Shown piece after piece: positions 1-9,165 of a DNA stretch of 64,000 nucleotides (its first letter is position 1; every line of letters starts with the position of its first letter). The DNA comes from Gemmatimonadota bacterium (GTDB taxonomy: Bacteria > Gemmatimonadota > Gemmatimonadetes > Gemmatimonadales > Gemmatimonadaceae). The notes below the pieces were generated by a model. It had not been told where the DNA came from. It searched no databases and saw nothing but the letters and a program-made list of their open reading frames with translations. The position numbers and the translations under genes are program-made. The stretch is taken from NCBI GenBank assembly GCA_028287305.1, contig JAQBPX010000034.1, positions 1-64,000 of the forward strand. Reading direction: 5' to 3'.

Positions 1-268
1 GAAGGAGAGTGATCGCATCGCCGCCGTCGTCGGCAACCTGCGCACACTCGGCGCCGACGCCGAGGAGCTCGAGGACGGCTTCGTTGTGCGCGGCACGCGT
101 CCGACACTGCGCGGCACCGTGATCACGCATGGCGACCATCGCCTGGCCATGGCGTTCGGCATTCTCGCCACGCTGCCCGGCAACGAGATTGCCATCGACG
201 ATCGCGACTGCGTCGCGGTGTCGTACCCGGGGTTCTGGAACGACCTCGAGGCCGTGACGCGCCCGTGA
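1..268 (+). CDS. aroA: 3-phosphoshikimate 1-carboxyvinyltransferase (EPSP synthase), C-terminal part
   Basis: This is the 3' end of aroA; the gene begins before the window and its frame is open from base 2. The visible residues start with KESDRIAAVVGNLRTLGA and continue to the THGDHRLAMAF segment, the conserved C-terminal lobe motifs of EPSP synthase. The enzyme transfers the enolpyruvyl group of PEP to shikimate-3-phosphate in the cytoplasmic aromatic amino acid pathway. The stop TGA at 266-268 overlaps the GTG start of cmk (GTGA), so the two genes are translationally coupled. An aroA-cmk-rpsA order is common in bacteria. Confidence 0.95.
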   Translation, partial: KESDRIAAVVGNLRTLGADAEELEDGFVVRGTRPTLRGTVITHGDHRLAMAFGILATLPGNEIAIDDRDCVAVSYPGFWNDLEAVTRP

Positions 269-951
269 GCACGCTGCCGCGCACCGTCATCGCGATCGAC
301 GGTCCGGCCGCCTCGGGCAAGTCGTCCACGTCGCAGTGGGTTGCCGAGCGGCTGGGCTTCCTGCATGTCGATTCGGGATCCCTCTACCGCGCACTCACCG
401 CGGCGCTCTTGCGGACCGGACGACCCCCCGATCGCTGGACGTCGGGCAGCATGGTCGCGGAAGGGGCGAGGATCGCCCTGCGTCCGGAGCAGACCTCCTT
501 CACGGCGCTCGTGGACGGCCGGCCGGCGGAGGAGGAAATCCGCGGCAGCGCGGTGACGGAGCATGTGTCGCAGGTTGCCCGGGTACCCGAGGTGCGCGCC
601 TGGGTCAATGCGCGCGTGCGGGAGGCGGCGGTGGAGCACGACGTCGTCGTCGACGGACGAGACATGGGCACGGCCGTCTTTCCCGATGCGTCGCTCAAGA
701 TCTTTCTCGTCGCCGACCCGTGGGAGCGCGCCCGCCGCCGTCTCACCCAGCGGCTCGGCCGGCGGCCGACGGACGACGAGATCGCCGGGGAGACCGACCT
801 GATCGTGCAGCGCGACGCGAAGGACGCCACGCAGACCGTCCAGGCCAAGGACGCCGTGCTGCTGGACACGACGTACCTCACGCAGGCGGAGCAGGTGGAG
901 CGCATCGTCGCCCTTGCTCGCGCCGTAAGTCACCGTCCCGGCGTCACTTAA
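265..951 (+). CDS. cmk: cytidylate (CMP/dCMP) kinase
   Basis: This 228-aa protein has the usual length for bacterial CMP kinase. The N-terminal P-loop reads IAIDGPAASGKSSTS, followed by HVDSGSLYRA. Later segments include DGRDMGTAVFPDA and the lid region RLGRRPTDDEI. It phosphorylates CMP and dCMP to the diphosphates with ATP. The start is GTG at 265, chosen because the P-loop then lies near the N-terminus and the codon overlaps the aroA stop. It sits between aroA and rpsA, a classical neighbourhood. Confidence 0.96.
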   Translation: MSTLPRTVIAIDGPAASGKSSTSQWVAERLGFLHVDSGSLYRALTAALLRTGRPPDRWTSGSMVAEGARIALRPEQTSFTALVDGRPAEEEIRGSAVTEHVSQVARVPEVRAWVNARVREAAVEHDVVVDGRDMGTAVFPDASLKIFLVADPWERARRRLTQRLGRRPTDDEIAGETDLIVQRDAKDATQTVQAKDAVLLDTTYLTQAEQVERIVALARAVSHRPGVT

Positions 952-953
952 GG

Positions 954-982
954 TTGACGTCGGCACGGAGCCGGCGTAGATT
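954..982 (+). promoter_or_regulatory. sigma70-type promoter of rpsA
   Basis: TTGACG (954-959) and TAGATT (977-982) are separated by exactly 17 bases in the 171-bp cmk-rpsA gap. This predicts transcription from about 989 and a leader of about 130 bases, long enough for the S1 autoregulation known in other bacteria. A purine-rich AGGAG at 1104-1108 lies before the ATG. Confidence 0.65.
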
Positions 983-1122
983 CACAGGTTCGCTCTCATT
1001 GTGCTACCGGGCTGACCGCCGTGTAGCTGTTTCTGCGTCGCCCCGCCTTGGTGCGATGGCAGCCCCCATGACTCGCCGCGGCGAGCGAAAATATCCGCGA
1101 TCTAGGAGATTCTTCTTCAAGT

Positions 1123-2937
1123 ATGACTGAGCTCGACACCCTCACCGACAAGGCGGCACTGACGGCTCGCGAGAAGCGCGATGCACAGCGCGCGCAGCTT
1201 CGCCCCCTTGCCAACCTGCGTCCGGAACTCGTCGACGATGAGGGCTACTCGCCCGACGAGCTCGAAGCGATGATGGAGATGTACAACGGCACGATGGCGT
1301 CGATCGACGAAGGGGAGATCGTCAAGGCGCGCGTGCTCGAGATCCGCGACAACATGGTCGTGCTCGACATCGGCTTCAAGTCGGAAGGCAGCGTTCCGCT
1401 CGAAGAGTTCAAGGACTTCCCCGACCTCAAGATCGGCGACGAAGTCGAAGTGCTCCTCGAGCACCTGGAAGACCAGGAGGGATCGGTCGTCCTCTCGAAG
1501 AAGAAGGCGGACTTCATGCGCGTGTGGGAGCGCATCCGTCTGGCCTACGAGAACGATCAGCCGGTCGAAGGCACGCTCGTCAAGAAGATCAAGGGTGGCG
1601 TCGTCGTCGACCTCATGGGCGTCGACGCGTTCCTCCCCGGCTCGCAGATCGCCCTGCGGCGCGTGCCGAACATCGACGAGCTCCTCGGCCAGAAGTTCGA
1701 GTTCAAGATCATCAAGCTGAACAAGCGCCGCCGGAACATCGTCGTGTCCCGTCGCGTGATCCTGGAGAACGAGCGCGCCGGCAAGCGCGAGAAGCTCATG
1801 AAGGAGCTGGAGAAGGACCAGATCCGGAAGGGCGTCGTCAAGAACATCACCGACTTCGGGGCGTTCATCGACCTCGGCGGCGTGGATGGACTGCTGCACA
1901 TCACGGACATGTCGTGGGGCAGGATCTCGCACCCGTCCGAGCTCGTTTCCATTGGTGCCGAGCTTGAAGTGAAAGTTCTGGATATCGACTGGCAGCGCGA
2001 GCGCATCTCGCTCGGCCTCAAGCAGCTCCAGAGCTACCCGTGGAAGGACGTCGCCGAGAAGTATCCGGTCGGCACGCGGGTGCAGGGCAAGGTCGTCAGC
2101 ATCACGAACTACGGCGCCTTCATCGAGCTCGAGCCGGGCATCGAAGGGCTGGTGCACATCAGCGAGATGAGCTGGACGCGCAACGTGCGGCACCCTTCGA
2201 AGCTGGTGAGCATCGGTGAGACTATCGAGGCGGTGGTGCTCAAGGTCGATCCGAACGAGGAGAAGATCTCGCTCGGCATGAAGCAGACGGAGCAGGATCC
2301 GTGGGTCGTGCTGCCCCTCAAGTACCCGGTGGGCACGCGCATCAACGGCAAGGTCCGCAACCTCACGTCGTTCGGCGCCTTCGTGGAAATCGAGCCCGGC
2401 ATCGATGGGCTCATCCACATCTCCGACATGTCGTGGACGAAGCGAGTCCAGCATCCGTCCGAAGTCGTGAAGAAGGGAGACGCGGTCGACGTCGTCATCC
2501 TGAACATCGACTCCGAGAACAAGCGCATCTCGCTCGGCCTCAAGCAGGCCGAAGAGGATCCGTGGCTCCGCATCGGTGAGACGTACCCCGTCGGCACCGA
2601 CCTCAAGGGCACCGTGGTCCGCCTGATGGACAAGGGCGTCGTGGTCGACATCGGCAACGACATCGAAGGGTTCGTCCCGATCTCGCAGCTCTCCCCGGAC
2701 GGCAAGACGATCGACAATCCGGCGGACGAAGTCTACGAGACCATGAACCTCGAGATGCGCGTGCTGGAAGTGGACCCGATTCACCGTCGCATCGTGCTTG
2801 GAGTCACCGCCGTGCCGGCCGATCAGCCGCCGCGCCCGGAGACGCCGTCCAAGGTGCTCCCGATGGAGTCCGAGGAAGAGGGGATCGTGATCCCCGACAT
2901 CTCCGACCTCGACGTGGACGCGGACGACAGCGAGTAG
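1123..2937 (+). CDS. rpsA: 30S ribosomal protein S1
   Basis: This 604-aa S1 protein recruits mRNA to the 30S subunit. Six S1/OB-fold repeats can be read in order, beginning near GEIVKARVLEIRDN, QPVEGTLVKKIKGG, KGVVKNITDFGAFIDL, GTRVQGKVVSITNYGAFIEL, GTRINGKVRNLTSFGAFVEI and GTDLKGTVVRLMDKG. Repeats three to five carry the canonical GLLHI/GLVHISEMSW-type core, whereas one, two and six are more diverged, as expected for S1. The C-terminus is acidic (SEEEGIVIPDISDLDVDADD). The gene has its own promoter and a strong intrinsic terminator, so it is probably a single-gene transcript. Confidence 0.98.
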   Translation: MTELDTLTDKAALTAREKRDAQRAQLRPLANLRPELVDDEGYSPDELEAMMEMYNGTMASIDEGEIVKARVLEIRDNMVVLDIGFKSEGSVPLEEFKDFPDLKIGDEVEVLLEHLEDQEGSVVLSKKKADFMRVWERIRLAYENDQPVEGTLVKKIKGGVVVDLMGVDAFLPGSQIALRRVPNIDELLGQKFEFKIIKLNKRRRNIVVSRRVILENERAGKREKLMKELEKDQIRKGVVKNITDFGAFIDLGGVDGLLHITDMSWGRISHPSELVSIGAELEVKVLDIDWQRERISLGLKQLQSYPWKDVAEKYPVGTRVQGKVVSITNYGAFIELEPGIEGLVHISEMSWTRNVRHPSKLVSIGETIEAVVLKVDPNEEKISLGMKQTEQDPWVVLPLKYPVGTRINGKVRNLTSFGAFVEIEPGIDGLIHISDMSWTKRVQHPSEVVKKGDAVDVVILNIDSENKRISLGLKQAEEDPWLRIGETYPVGTDLKGTVVRLMDKGVVVDIGNDIEGFVPISQLSPDGKTIDNPADEVYETMNLEMRVLEVDPIHRRIVLGVTAVPADQPPRPETPSKVLPMESEEEGIVIPDISDLDVDADDSE

Positions 2938-2961
2938 GCTCATCGCTCCAGCAGGAACAGG

Positions 2962-2994
2962 ACGCCCCGCCGAACCGGCGGGGCGTTCTTTTTT
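2962..2994 (+). terminator. intrinsic terminator of rpsA
   Basis: A perfect 11-bp GC-rich stem (2962-2972 with 2976-2986) has a 3-base AAC loop and is followed by TCTTTTTT. It lies 24 bp after the rpsA stop and closes the transcript before the transposase-like gene. Confidence 0.93.
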
Positions 2995-3235
2995 CAAGGT
3001 GCATGGGAATTACTGCCCGCGTATTCGTGTTAGCCGCGAAGCGGCTTGGTGATATTCGTGGCAAAAGCTGTTGCTGTTCGGGCGCCTGCCGTCACCCAGC
3101 GTCCGCCGAGATCCCCCTGGTTACGACACTGTCATTTTGGGTGCAGGTCTTTGTCACGTGGCCGGTCGCATACTCGTGCAACCTCAACTGCCGACGATGC
3201 ACACCTCCCCATGGCCCGTCAGCACCCAGGCGCCG

Positions 3236-4297
3236 ATGAATGACGCCGGCGAGCTCGCTCGCCAGCTCGCCCCCTTCGCCGCGCTGCTCAAGCGCAGCGA
3301 GAATCGTCGTGCCCTCGAGGCCTACGTCCGGGGCCTGGCGGCGAGCATTCCGAGCAAGACCGCAAGCGGCATTGCCGCGCACGACGCCGGCACCAGCTCG
3401 CAGCGGCTGCAGGAATTCCTCACCCGCACCGCGTGGGACGAGGAGCGACTCAACTCCTTGCGCATCCGCACGCTCGTGGGCAGCGCGGAGCAGTCGAGTG
3501 ACGAGGAGGGCGTGATCGTCATCGGCGAGGAGCTGCTGCGGAAGACTGGGTCCAGCTCCGTGGGCGTCGCGCGCCATCGCACGGGCGGCGCGCGCGCGCT
3601 CAACGCACAGCGGCTGGTCACGGCGCACTACGCCGGCCGCTCTGGCAGCTGGCCACTCGGCGCCCGCCTCTACCTGCCCGCGGAGTGGGCGGGCGACGCG
3701 GCACGCCGCACGCGCGCCCGCATTCCCGCCAGCGTCTCCTACGCCTCGCCGGGTGCCATCGCGCTCGACCTGGTGGATGTCGCGCACGGCCTCCGCGTGC
3801 CGGCCAGCGCGGTGGCGGTGGATGCTGCCTTCTCCACGGACTCGCTGTTGCTCGACGCACTCGAGCACCGCAACCAGCGCTACCTCTCGCAGCGCGACTC
3901 GTCCCTCACCGATGCCGCTTCGCTGCGCGGCGCGCGCTGGACTCCCGTGGACGAGGGCGCGGCGGCCGCGGGCGTGCGTCCACGCGAGATCGCCCGCATT
4001 CGCCTCTCGCGCATCACGGCCGCGCGACGACCGGCCGACAGGCCGGGCTACCTGTTCGGCGTGCGTGACGCAGGCTCCGCGCACGAGGCCAGCTACTACT
4101 ACGCCTGGGGAATGGACGAGCTCTCGAGCGCGTCGCTCCTCCGCCTTGCAAGCCGGCTCGATGCGCGCCGCAGCTTCTACGAGGAGGCGCGTGGCCAGCT
4201 GGGCCTCGAGGACTACGAGGGGCGCCTCTGGCCCGGCCTGCACCGCCACATAGCCCTCGTGATGCTCGCGCACACCCTGCGACGTCACCTCACGTAG
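3236..4297 (+). CDS. IS701-family transposase-like protein with altered catalytic site (possibly domesticated)
   Basis: This is about 353 aa from the ATG at 3236; 3197 is an alternative start. The order of segments matches IS701/IS4-type DDE transposases: an N-terminal helical part ending EAYVRGLAASIPSKTASGIA, then LQEFLTRTAWDEERL, SVGVARHRTGGARALNAQ, LYLPAEWAGD, VAVDAAFSTDS (second Asp region) and FYEEARGQLGLEDYEGR (Glu region), ending HRHIALVMLAHTL. Where the family has its first catalytic Asp (VFDDTG/VIDETG) this protein reads VIVIGEELLRKTG, so that Asp appears to be lost. I see no terminal inverted repeats or target duplication. It may be a fossil or a protein reused for another DNA-binding role. 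It is a monocistronic gene between rpsA and the carboxylase operon. Confidence 0.72.
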   Translation: MNDAGELARQLAPFAALLKRSENRRALEAYVRGLAASIPSKTASGIAAHDAGTSSQRLQEFLTRTAWDEERLNSLRIRTLVGSAEQSSDEEGVIVIGEELLRKTGSSSVGVARHRTGGARALNAQRLVTAHYAGRSGSWPLGARLYLPAEWAGDAARRTRARIPASVSYASPGAIALDLVDVAHGLRVPASAVAVDAAFSTDSLLLDALEHRNQRYLSQRDSSLTDAASLRGARWTPVDEGAAAAGVRPREIARIRLSRITAARRPADRPGYLFGVRDAGSAHEASYYYAWGMDELSSASLLRLASRLDARRSFYEEARGQLGLEDYEGRLWPGLHRHIALVMLAHTLRRHLT

Positions 4298-4348
4298 CGC
4301 CCCATCCGGCTGGTACGCGGTAGCCCCGGGCGCTAGCTTCTCCCGCTT

Positions 4349-5899
4349 ATGACCATGCGAGAGAAGCTCGAGCTCCTCGAGCGCCGGCGGGCCGAGGCAG
4401 AGCTCGGTGGTGGCGAGGCGCGGCTCAAGGTTCAGCACGACAAGGGGAAGCTGTCGGCCCGCGAGCGCCTGGACCTGCTCCTCGACGAGGGCAGCTTCGT
4501 CGAATATGACCGCTTCGTGGTGCACCGGTCCTCCGACTTCGGCCTGGAGCAGACGCGCGTCTATGGCGACGGCGTGGTCACCGGCTACGGCCGCATCAAC
4601 GGTCGCCTGGTCTACGTCTTCTCGCAGGACTTCACCGTGCTCGGCGGCTCCCTCTCGGAAGCATTCGCCGAGAAGATCTGCAAGGTGATGGACCTGGCGA
4701 TGCGCAACGGCGCCCCCGTCATCGGACTCAACGACTCGGGCGGCGCGCGCATCCAGGAGGGCGTCGTGTCGCTCGGCGGCTACGCCGACATCTTCCTCCG
4801 CAACACGCTCGCCTCGGGCGTGGTGCCGCAGATCTCCGCGATCCTCGGCCCCTGCGCCGGTGGCGCGGTGTACTCGCCGGCGATCACCGACTTCACGTAC
4901 ATGGTGCGCGGCACGTCGTACATGTTCGTCACGGGCCCCAACGTCGTGAAGACGGTGACGCACGAGGACGTGACCATGGAGCAGCTCGGCGGCGCCGACA
5001 CGCACGCCGGCGTCTCAGGTGTCGCGCACTTCGTGCATGACTCGGAGCCCGCGTCGCTCGGCGCCATTCGAGAGCTGTTCCGGTACGTGCCGCAGAACAA
5101 CCTCGAGGAGCCGCCGCGGGGAACGGGGCGTGACCCGCGCGACCGTCGCGACGAGGCGCTGCTCGACGTGGTCCCCGACCACCCGAACAAGCCGTACGAC
5201 ATGCACGACGTCATCCGTCGCGTGATCGACGACGGCGAGTTCTACGAGGTGCAGCCGGACTACGCGGGGAACATCCTCTGCGGCTTCGCGCACCTGGGTG
5301 GCTTCAGCGTGGGCATCGTCGCCAACCAGCCCGCGGTGCTGGCCGGCGTGCTCGACATCAATGCCTCGCTCAAGGCCGCGCGCTTCATCCGCTTCTGCGA
5401 CTGCTTCAACATTCCCATCGTGACCTTCGAGGACGTCCCCGGATTCCTCCCGGGCACCGCGCAGGAGCACGGAGGCATCATCAAGCACGGCGCCAAGCTG
5501 CTCTATGCATACTGCGAGGCCACCGTTCCCAAGCTCACCGTGATCACGCGCAAGGCATACGGTGGCGCGTACGACGTGATGTCGTCGAAGCACATTCGCG
5601 GCGACTTCAATGTTGCATGGCCCACGGCGGAAGTGGCGGTGATGGGCCCGAAGGGCGCGGTCGAGATCCTCTTTCGCAAGGAGATCGGCGAGAGCGATGA
5701 TCCGGCGAAGGCCATGGACGAGCGAGTCAACGAGTACACCGAGAAGTTCGCGAATCCCTACGTGGCGGCGGGCCGCGGCTACGTGGACGATATCATCGAC
5801 CCGCGTGACACGCGCCCGCGCCTGATCGACGCACTGGAGACGCTGCGCACCAAGCGCGACCGGAATCCGCCGAAGAAGCACGGAAACATCCCGCTCTGA
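4349..5899 (+). CDS. pccB: acyl-CoA (propionyl/methylmalonyl-type) carboxylase carboxyltransferase subunit
   Basis: This 516-aa carboxyltransferase has fused N- and C-terminal crotonase-like domains, the length typical of PccB/MmdA. Recognisable segments are [22 protein letters not shown], the [12 protein letters not shown] acyl-CoA site, [17 protein letters not shown], and in the C-terminal half [24 protein letters not shown] with the [13 protein letters not shown] biotin site. It moves carboxyl from carboxybiotin to propionyl- or acetyl-CoA. The stop overlaps the accC start (TGATG). Together with the biotin carboxylase and carrier genes it forms a three-part acyl-CoA carboxylase, separate from the AccD encoded near 39.4 kb. 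Exact substrate cannot be told from sequence. A TAGCTT box lies 9 bases before the ATG. Confidence 0.93.
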   Translation: MTMREKLELLERRRAEAELGGGEARLKVQHDKGKLSARERLDLLLDEGSFVEYDRFVVHRSSDFGLEQTRVYGDGVVTGYGRINGRLVYVFSQDFTVLGGSLSEAFAEKICKVMDLAMRNGAPVIGLNDSGGARIQEGVVSLGGYADIFLRNTLASGVVPQISAILGPCAGGAVYSPAITDFTYMVRGTSYMFVTGPNVVKTVTHEDVTMEQLGGADTHAGVSGVAHFVHDSEPASLGAIRELFRYVPQNNLEEPPRGTGRDPRDRRDEALLDVVPDHPNKPYDMHDVIRRVIDDGEFYEVQPDYAGNILCGFAHLGGFSVGIVANQPAVLAGVLDINASLKAARFIRFCDCFNIPIVTFEDVPGFLPGTAQEHGGIIKHGAKLLYAYCEATVPKLTVITRKAYGGAYDVMSSKHIRGDFNVAWPTAEVAVMGPKGAVEILFRKEIGESDDPAKAMDERVNEYTEKFANPYVAAGRGYVDDIIDPRDTRPRLIDALETLRTKRDRNPPKKHGNIPL

Positions 5900-7416
5900 T
5901 GCTGAAAAAGGTCCTGGTGGCGAATCGGGGCGAGATCGCGCTCCGGATCATCCGCGCCTGCCGCGAGCTCGGCATCCGCAGCGTGGCGGTCTACAGCGAC
6001 GCCGATGCCCGCGCCCCGCACGTGCGCGAGGCGGACGAGGCGGTGCACATCGGCGCGTCGCCGTCATCCGAGAGCTACCTGGTGGGGGAGCGCCTCATCC
6101 AGGCCGCGTTGCGCACGGGAGCCGACGCGGTGCATCCGGGATACGGCTTCCTCTCCGAGCGCGAGTGGTTCGCGCGCGCGGTGCGTGACGCAGGCCTCGT
6201 CTGGGTGGGCCCGCCCGCCGAGGCCATCGCCGCGATGGGCAGCAAGACCGCGGCGCGCACGCTCGCCATCGCCGCGGGCACTCCCGTGGTGCCGGGTACC
6301 ACGACCGCGCTCCGCGATGCCGCCGAGGCAATGGAGGTCGCGCGCACCTTCGGCTACCCCGTGCTGCTCAAGGCCGCAGCGGGCGGCGGCGGCAAGGGGA
6401 TGCGCGTGGTGCGCGCCGAGTCAGAGATCGCCACTGCGCTGGAGCAGGCGCAGCGCGAGGCGAAGAATTCATTCGGCGACGACGCGGTGTACGTCGAGAA
6501 GTACATCGAGGGTCCACGGCACGTGGAGATCCAGGTGCTCGGCGACATGCACGGCACCATGCTCCACCTGGGCGAGCGCGAGTGCTCGGTGCAGCGTCGG
6601 CACCAGAAGATGATCGAGGAAGCCCCCAGCGTGGCGGTATCCCCCGAGCTGCGCGCGCGCATGGGCGCCGCAGCAGTGGCGGCCGCGAAGGCTGCGGGCT
6701 ACGTGAACGCCGGCACCTGCGAGTTCCTGCTCGACGCGAAGGGGGAGTTCTACTTCCTCGAGATGAACACGCGCATCCAGGTGGAGCATCCCGTCACCGA
6801 GCTCGTGACCGGGATCGACCTGGTGCAGTGGCAGCTGCGCATCGCGAGCGGGGAGAAGCTGCCCTTCGTGCAAAGCGAGATCGTGCCGCGCGGCTGGGCG
6901 ATCGAGTGCCGCATCACCTCGGAGGATGCCGCGAACGGCTTCCTGCCTTCCACGGGCCGCATCTCCTATCTCAAGGTGCCCTCGGGTCCCGGCGTGCGCT
7001 GGGACGGCGGCATCGAGGAGGGGAGCGAGGTCGGGCTGTTCTATGACCCGATGCTCGCCAAGCTCATCGTCTGGGCGCCCACGCGCGAGTCCGCGGTGGA
7101 GCGGATGCATCGCGCGCTGCTCGAGCTCACCATCGAGGGCGTGGAGACGTCGCGCGACTTTCACGTGCGCGTGATGGAGGACGCCGACTTCAAGGCGGGC
7201 GCCATCGAGATCCAGTGGCTCGAGCGGAGGCTTCCGTCGCTGATCGCGGTTGCGCCCACCGCCGAGGAGGTCCGCATTGCCGCCATCGCGGGGGCGCTGT
7301 TCGCGGAGCGCGATCGCAGCGCGCCGCCGGTCGCCGGCACCTCGGCGACCAGCGCAGCGCCGGCGACGGAATCATCGAACTGGCTGCGCACCGCCCGCGC
7401 CGAGGGGCTGCGATGA
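5899..7416 (+). CDS. accC: biotin carboxylase subunit of acyl-CoA carboxylase
   Basis: This 505-aa ATP-grasp enzyme carboxylates biotin with bicarbonate and ATP. It begins [20 protein letters not shown], followed by VHPGYGFLSE, the glycine-rich ATP loop KAAAGGGGKGMRVV, the LGERECSVQRRHQK segment and EMNTRIQVEHPVTE. The length is that of a biotin carboxylase plus a short Ala/Thr-rich tail with no biotin domain of its own; the carrier is encoded two genes downstream. The start is ATG at 5899 overlapping the pccB stop, and the end overlaps the methyltransferase start (ATGA at 7413). Confidence 0.95.
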   Translation: MLKKVLVANRGEIALRIIRACRELGIRSVAVYSDADARAPHVREADEAVHIGASPSSESYLVGERLIQAALRTGADAVHPGYGFLSEREWFARAVRDAGLVWVGPPAEAIAAMGSKTAARTLAIAAGTPVVPGTTTALRDAAEAMEVARTFGYPVLLKAAAGGGGKGMRVVRAESEIATALEQAQREAKNSFGDDAVYVEKYIEGPRHVEIQVLGDMHGTMLHLGERECSVQRRHQKMIEEAPSVAVSPELRARMGAAAVAAAKAAGYVNAGTCEFLLDAKGEFYFLEMNTRIQVEHPVTELVTGIDLVQWQLRIASGEKLPFVQSEIVPRGWAIECRITSEDAANGFLPSTGRISYLKVPSGPGVRWDGGIEEGSEVGLFYDPMLAKLIVWAPTRESAVERMHRALLELTIEGVETSRDFHVRVMEDADFKAGAIEIQWLERRLPSLIAVAPTAEEVRIAAIAGALFAERDRSAPPVAGTSATSAAPATESSNWLRTARAEGLR

Positions 7417-8657
7417 GCGACGGCGACGCAACCGGCGAGGTGGAGATCGCGAGCATCGCGGCGGGCGGAGAGGGCGTGGGACGCACCGAGGGGCTGGTGC
7501 TCTTCGTGCCGCGCACGGCGCCGGGCGATCGCGTGCGCGTCCGCTACCGCACCGGCAAGCGCTTTGCGCACGCGCGCATGGAATCACTGCTTCAGCCGAG
7601 TGACCGCCGCGTGGAGCCTGCGTGCGGCCACTACGTGGTGGACCGTTGCGGCGGGTGCCAGCTGCAGCACCTCGCCTACGACGCGCAGCTCGATGCCAAG
7701 CGCGGGATCATCCGCGATGCCATCGTGCGCGTGGCAAAGCGCGACGCGGGCCTGCCCGACGTGCGCGAGAGCGACCGTCCCTGGCGCTACCGTCGCAAGC
7801 TCACCCTGGCCATGCGACTGGTGAGCGGACGCTGGGTGATGGGGCTCCATCGCTACGATGATCCGGTGGGAGTCTTCGATCTTGCCGACTGCCCAATCAC
7901 CGAGGAGCCGGTGCTCGAGGCATGGAAGGCGATACGAGCCGCCAGCGAGTTCCTTCCTCGCGTTCCAGCCCTTCGCGGCGCCGTGCAGCTCGGCGCCGAG
8001 GGCGCGTCGGTGCTCATCGAGGGCGCGGGTGCGTGGCCCGACCACGAGCGCTTCTTCGCGGCGCTCCCGGGCATCGTCGCGCTCTGGTGGCAGCCCGAGA
8101 AGTCGCGCCGCCGCCTGCTGCACTCACGGTCGCTGGATGGCTCGCGCACCGGCGCATCGTTCACGCAGGTGAACGAGAGCGTGGCCGGCCGCCTGCGCGA
8201 GCACGTGCTCGGCCTCGCCCGCGCAATCGCGCCGGAAACTGCCATAGACGCGTACGCGGGAATGGGCGACACCGCCGTTGCGCTGGCGGCGATGGGCGCG
8301 CGCGTCACGGCGATCGAGCTCGATCGCGAGGCTGCCGCGCGCTGCGCCGAGCGCCTGCCGCCGGGGTCGCGAGCGATCGCGGGGGCGGTCGAGCGCGAGC
8401 TCTCCGGCGCCCTGCCCGCTGCGCTGGTGCTGGTGAACCCGCCGCGGACCGGGATGGATGCGCTCGCGTCGCAGGTGCTGCAGGATGTCGTCGTCGCCCC
8501 CAGGTCGCTGATCTACGTGAGCTGCGATCCCGCGACGCTCGCGCGCGACCTGGCGCGCATGCCGCGCTATCGCATCGTCTCCATGCTCGGCTTCGACATG
8601 TTTCCGCAGACGGCGCACGTCGAGACCGTCTGCGAGCTACGGCCGGAGGGCGCGTGA
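7413..8657 (+). CDS. RlmD/TrmA-family RNA (uracil-5-)-methyltransferase
   Basis: This 414-aa protein has an N-terminal TRAM-like segment (VEIASIAAGGEGVGR, LVLFVPRTAPGDRV), then Cys71, Cys79 and Cys82 in CGHYVVDRCGGCQ and a later Cys in FDLADCPI. That is the iron-sulfur cysteine pattern of RumA/RlmD. The C-terminal Rossmann methyltransferase has DAYAGMGDTAVALA, the LVNPPRTGMD motif and the catalytic-Cys segment YVSCDPATLARDL. It is expected to make 5-methyluridine in 23S rRNA with S-adenosylmethionine. The start ATG at 7413 overlaps the accC stop and its own stop overlaps the carrier start. An rRNA modifier is thus locked between two subunits of the carboxylase. Specificity (U747 versus U1939) is unknown. 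Confidence 0.87.
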   Translation: MSDGDATGEVEIASIAAGGEGVGRTEGLVLFVPRTAPGDRVRVRYRTGKRFAHARMESLLQPSDRRVEPACGHYVVDRCGGCQLQHLAYDAQLDAKRGIIRDAIVRVAKRDAGLPDVRESDRPWRYRRKLTLAMRLVSGRWVMGLHRYDDPVGVFDLADCPITEEPVLEAWKAIRAASEFLPRVPALRGAVQLGAEGASVLIEGAGAWPDHERFFAALPGIVALWWQPEKSRRRLLHSRSLDGSRTGASFTQVNESVAGRLREHVLGLARAIAPETAIDAYAGMGDTAVALAAMGARVTAIELDREAAARCAERLPPGSRAIAGAVERELSGALPAALVLVNPPRTGMDALASQVLQDVVVAPRSLIYVSCDPATLARDLARMPRYRIVSMLGFDMFPQTAHVETVCELRPEGA

Positions 8658-9154
8658 AGTACATCGTCAGCGTGAACGGCGAGGATCACGAGGTGCTGCT
8701 CGACGGCACTCACGTCACCGTCGGTGGAGAACTCTCGTCGGCGCACGTGACCGAGCTCGAGGGAACGCCCATCCGGATGCTCACGATCGGGAACACCGTG
8801 CATCGCGTGGTCGCGCGGCGCACGGGCCCGCGCGGATCCTACGACCTCTGGATCGACGGCCATCGCTTCGCTGTCGAGGCACTCGACGAGCGGTCGCGCG
8901 CCATCCGCGAGCTCTCGCGCAAGTCGCAGGGCGCACTCGGCCCCGCGCCGCTCATCGCACCGATGCCCGGCCTGGTGGTGCGCGTGAACGTGGCGGTGGG
9001 CGATGCGGTCCAGGCAGGGCAGGGACTGGTCGTGATGGAAGCGATGAAGATGGAGAACGAACTGCGCGCGCCCGCCGCCGGCACCGTGCGGCAGGTGCAT
9101 GCGACGCCGGGCACCGCCGTCGAGAAGGGAACCGTCCTCATCGAACTCGAATAG
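8654..9154 (+). CDS. biotin carboxyl carrier protein subunit of acyl-CoA carboxylase
   Basis: This 166-aa protein ends in a biotinyl/lipoyl domain: PLIAPMPGLVVRVNVAVGDAV, then MEAMKMENELRAPAAG with the biotinylated lysine at residue 132. The first 100 residues (MKYIVSVNGEDHEVLLDG, YDLWIDGHRFAVEALDE) resemble the BT-like linker domain that holds propionyl-CoA carboxylase together. It carries carboxybiotin between the accC and pccB products. The GTG start at 8654 overlaps the methyltransferase stop (GTGA). Confidence 0.93.
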   Translation: MKYIVSVNGEDHEVLLDGTHVTVGGELSSAHVTELEGTPIRMLTIGNTVHRVVARRTGPRGSYDLWIDGHRFAVEALDERSRAIRELSRKSQGALGPAPLIAPMPGLVVRVNVAVGDAVQAGQGLVVMEAMKMENELRAPAAGTVRQVHATPGTAVEKGTVLIELE

Positions 9155-9165
9155 GAGACCGTCGC

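Noticed and set aside
1117-2997. 626-aa open frame on the minus strand over rpsA
   Set aside because: It is the antisense shadow of a GC-rich gene: low-complexity His/Asp/Arg-rich translation with no domain, while the plus frame is unmistakable S1.
3092-5005. 637-aa minus-strand open frame
   Set aside because: It spans the transposase-like and pccB genes antisense and has no recognisable motifs; a by-product of high GC.
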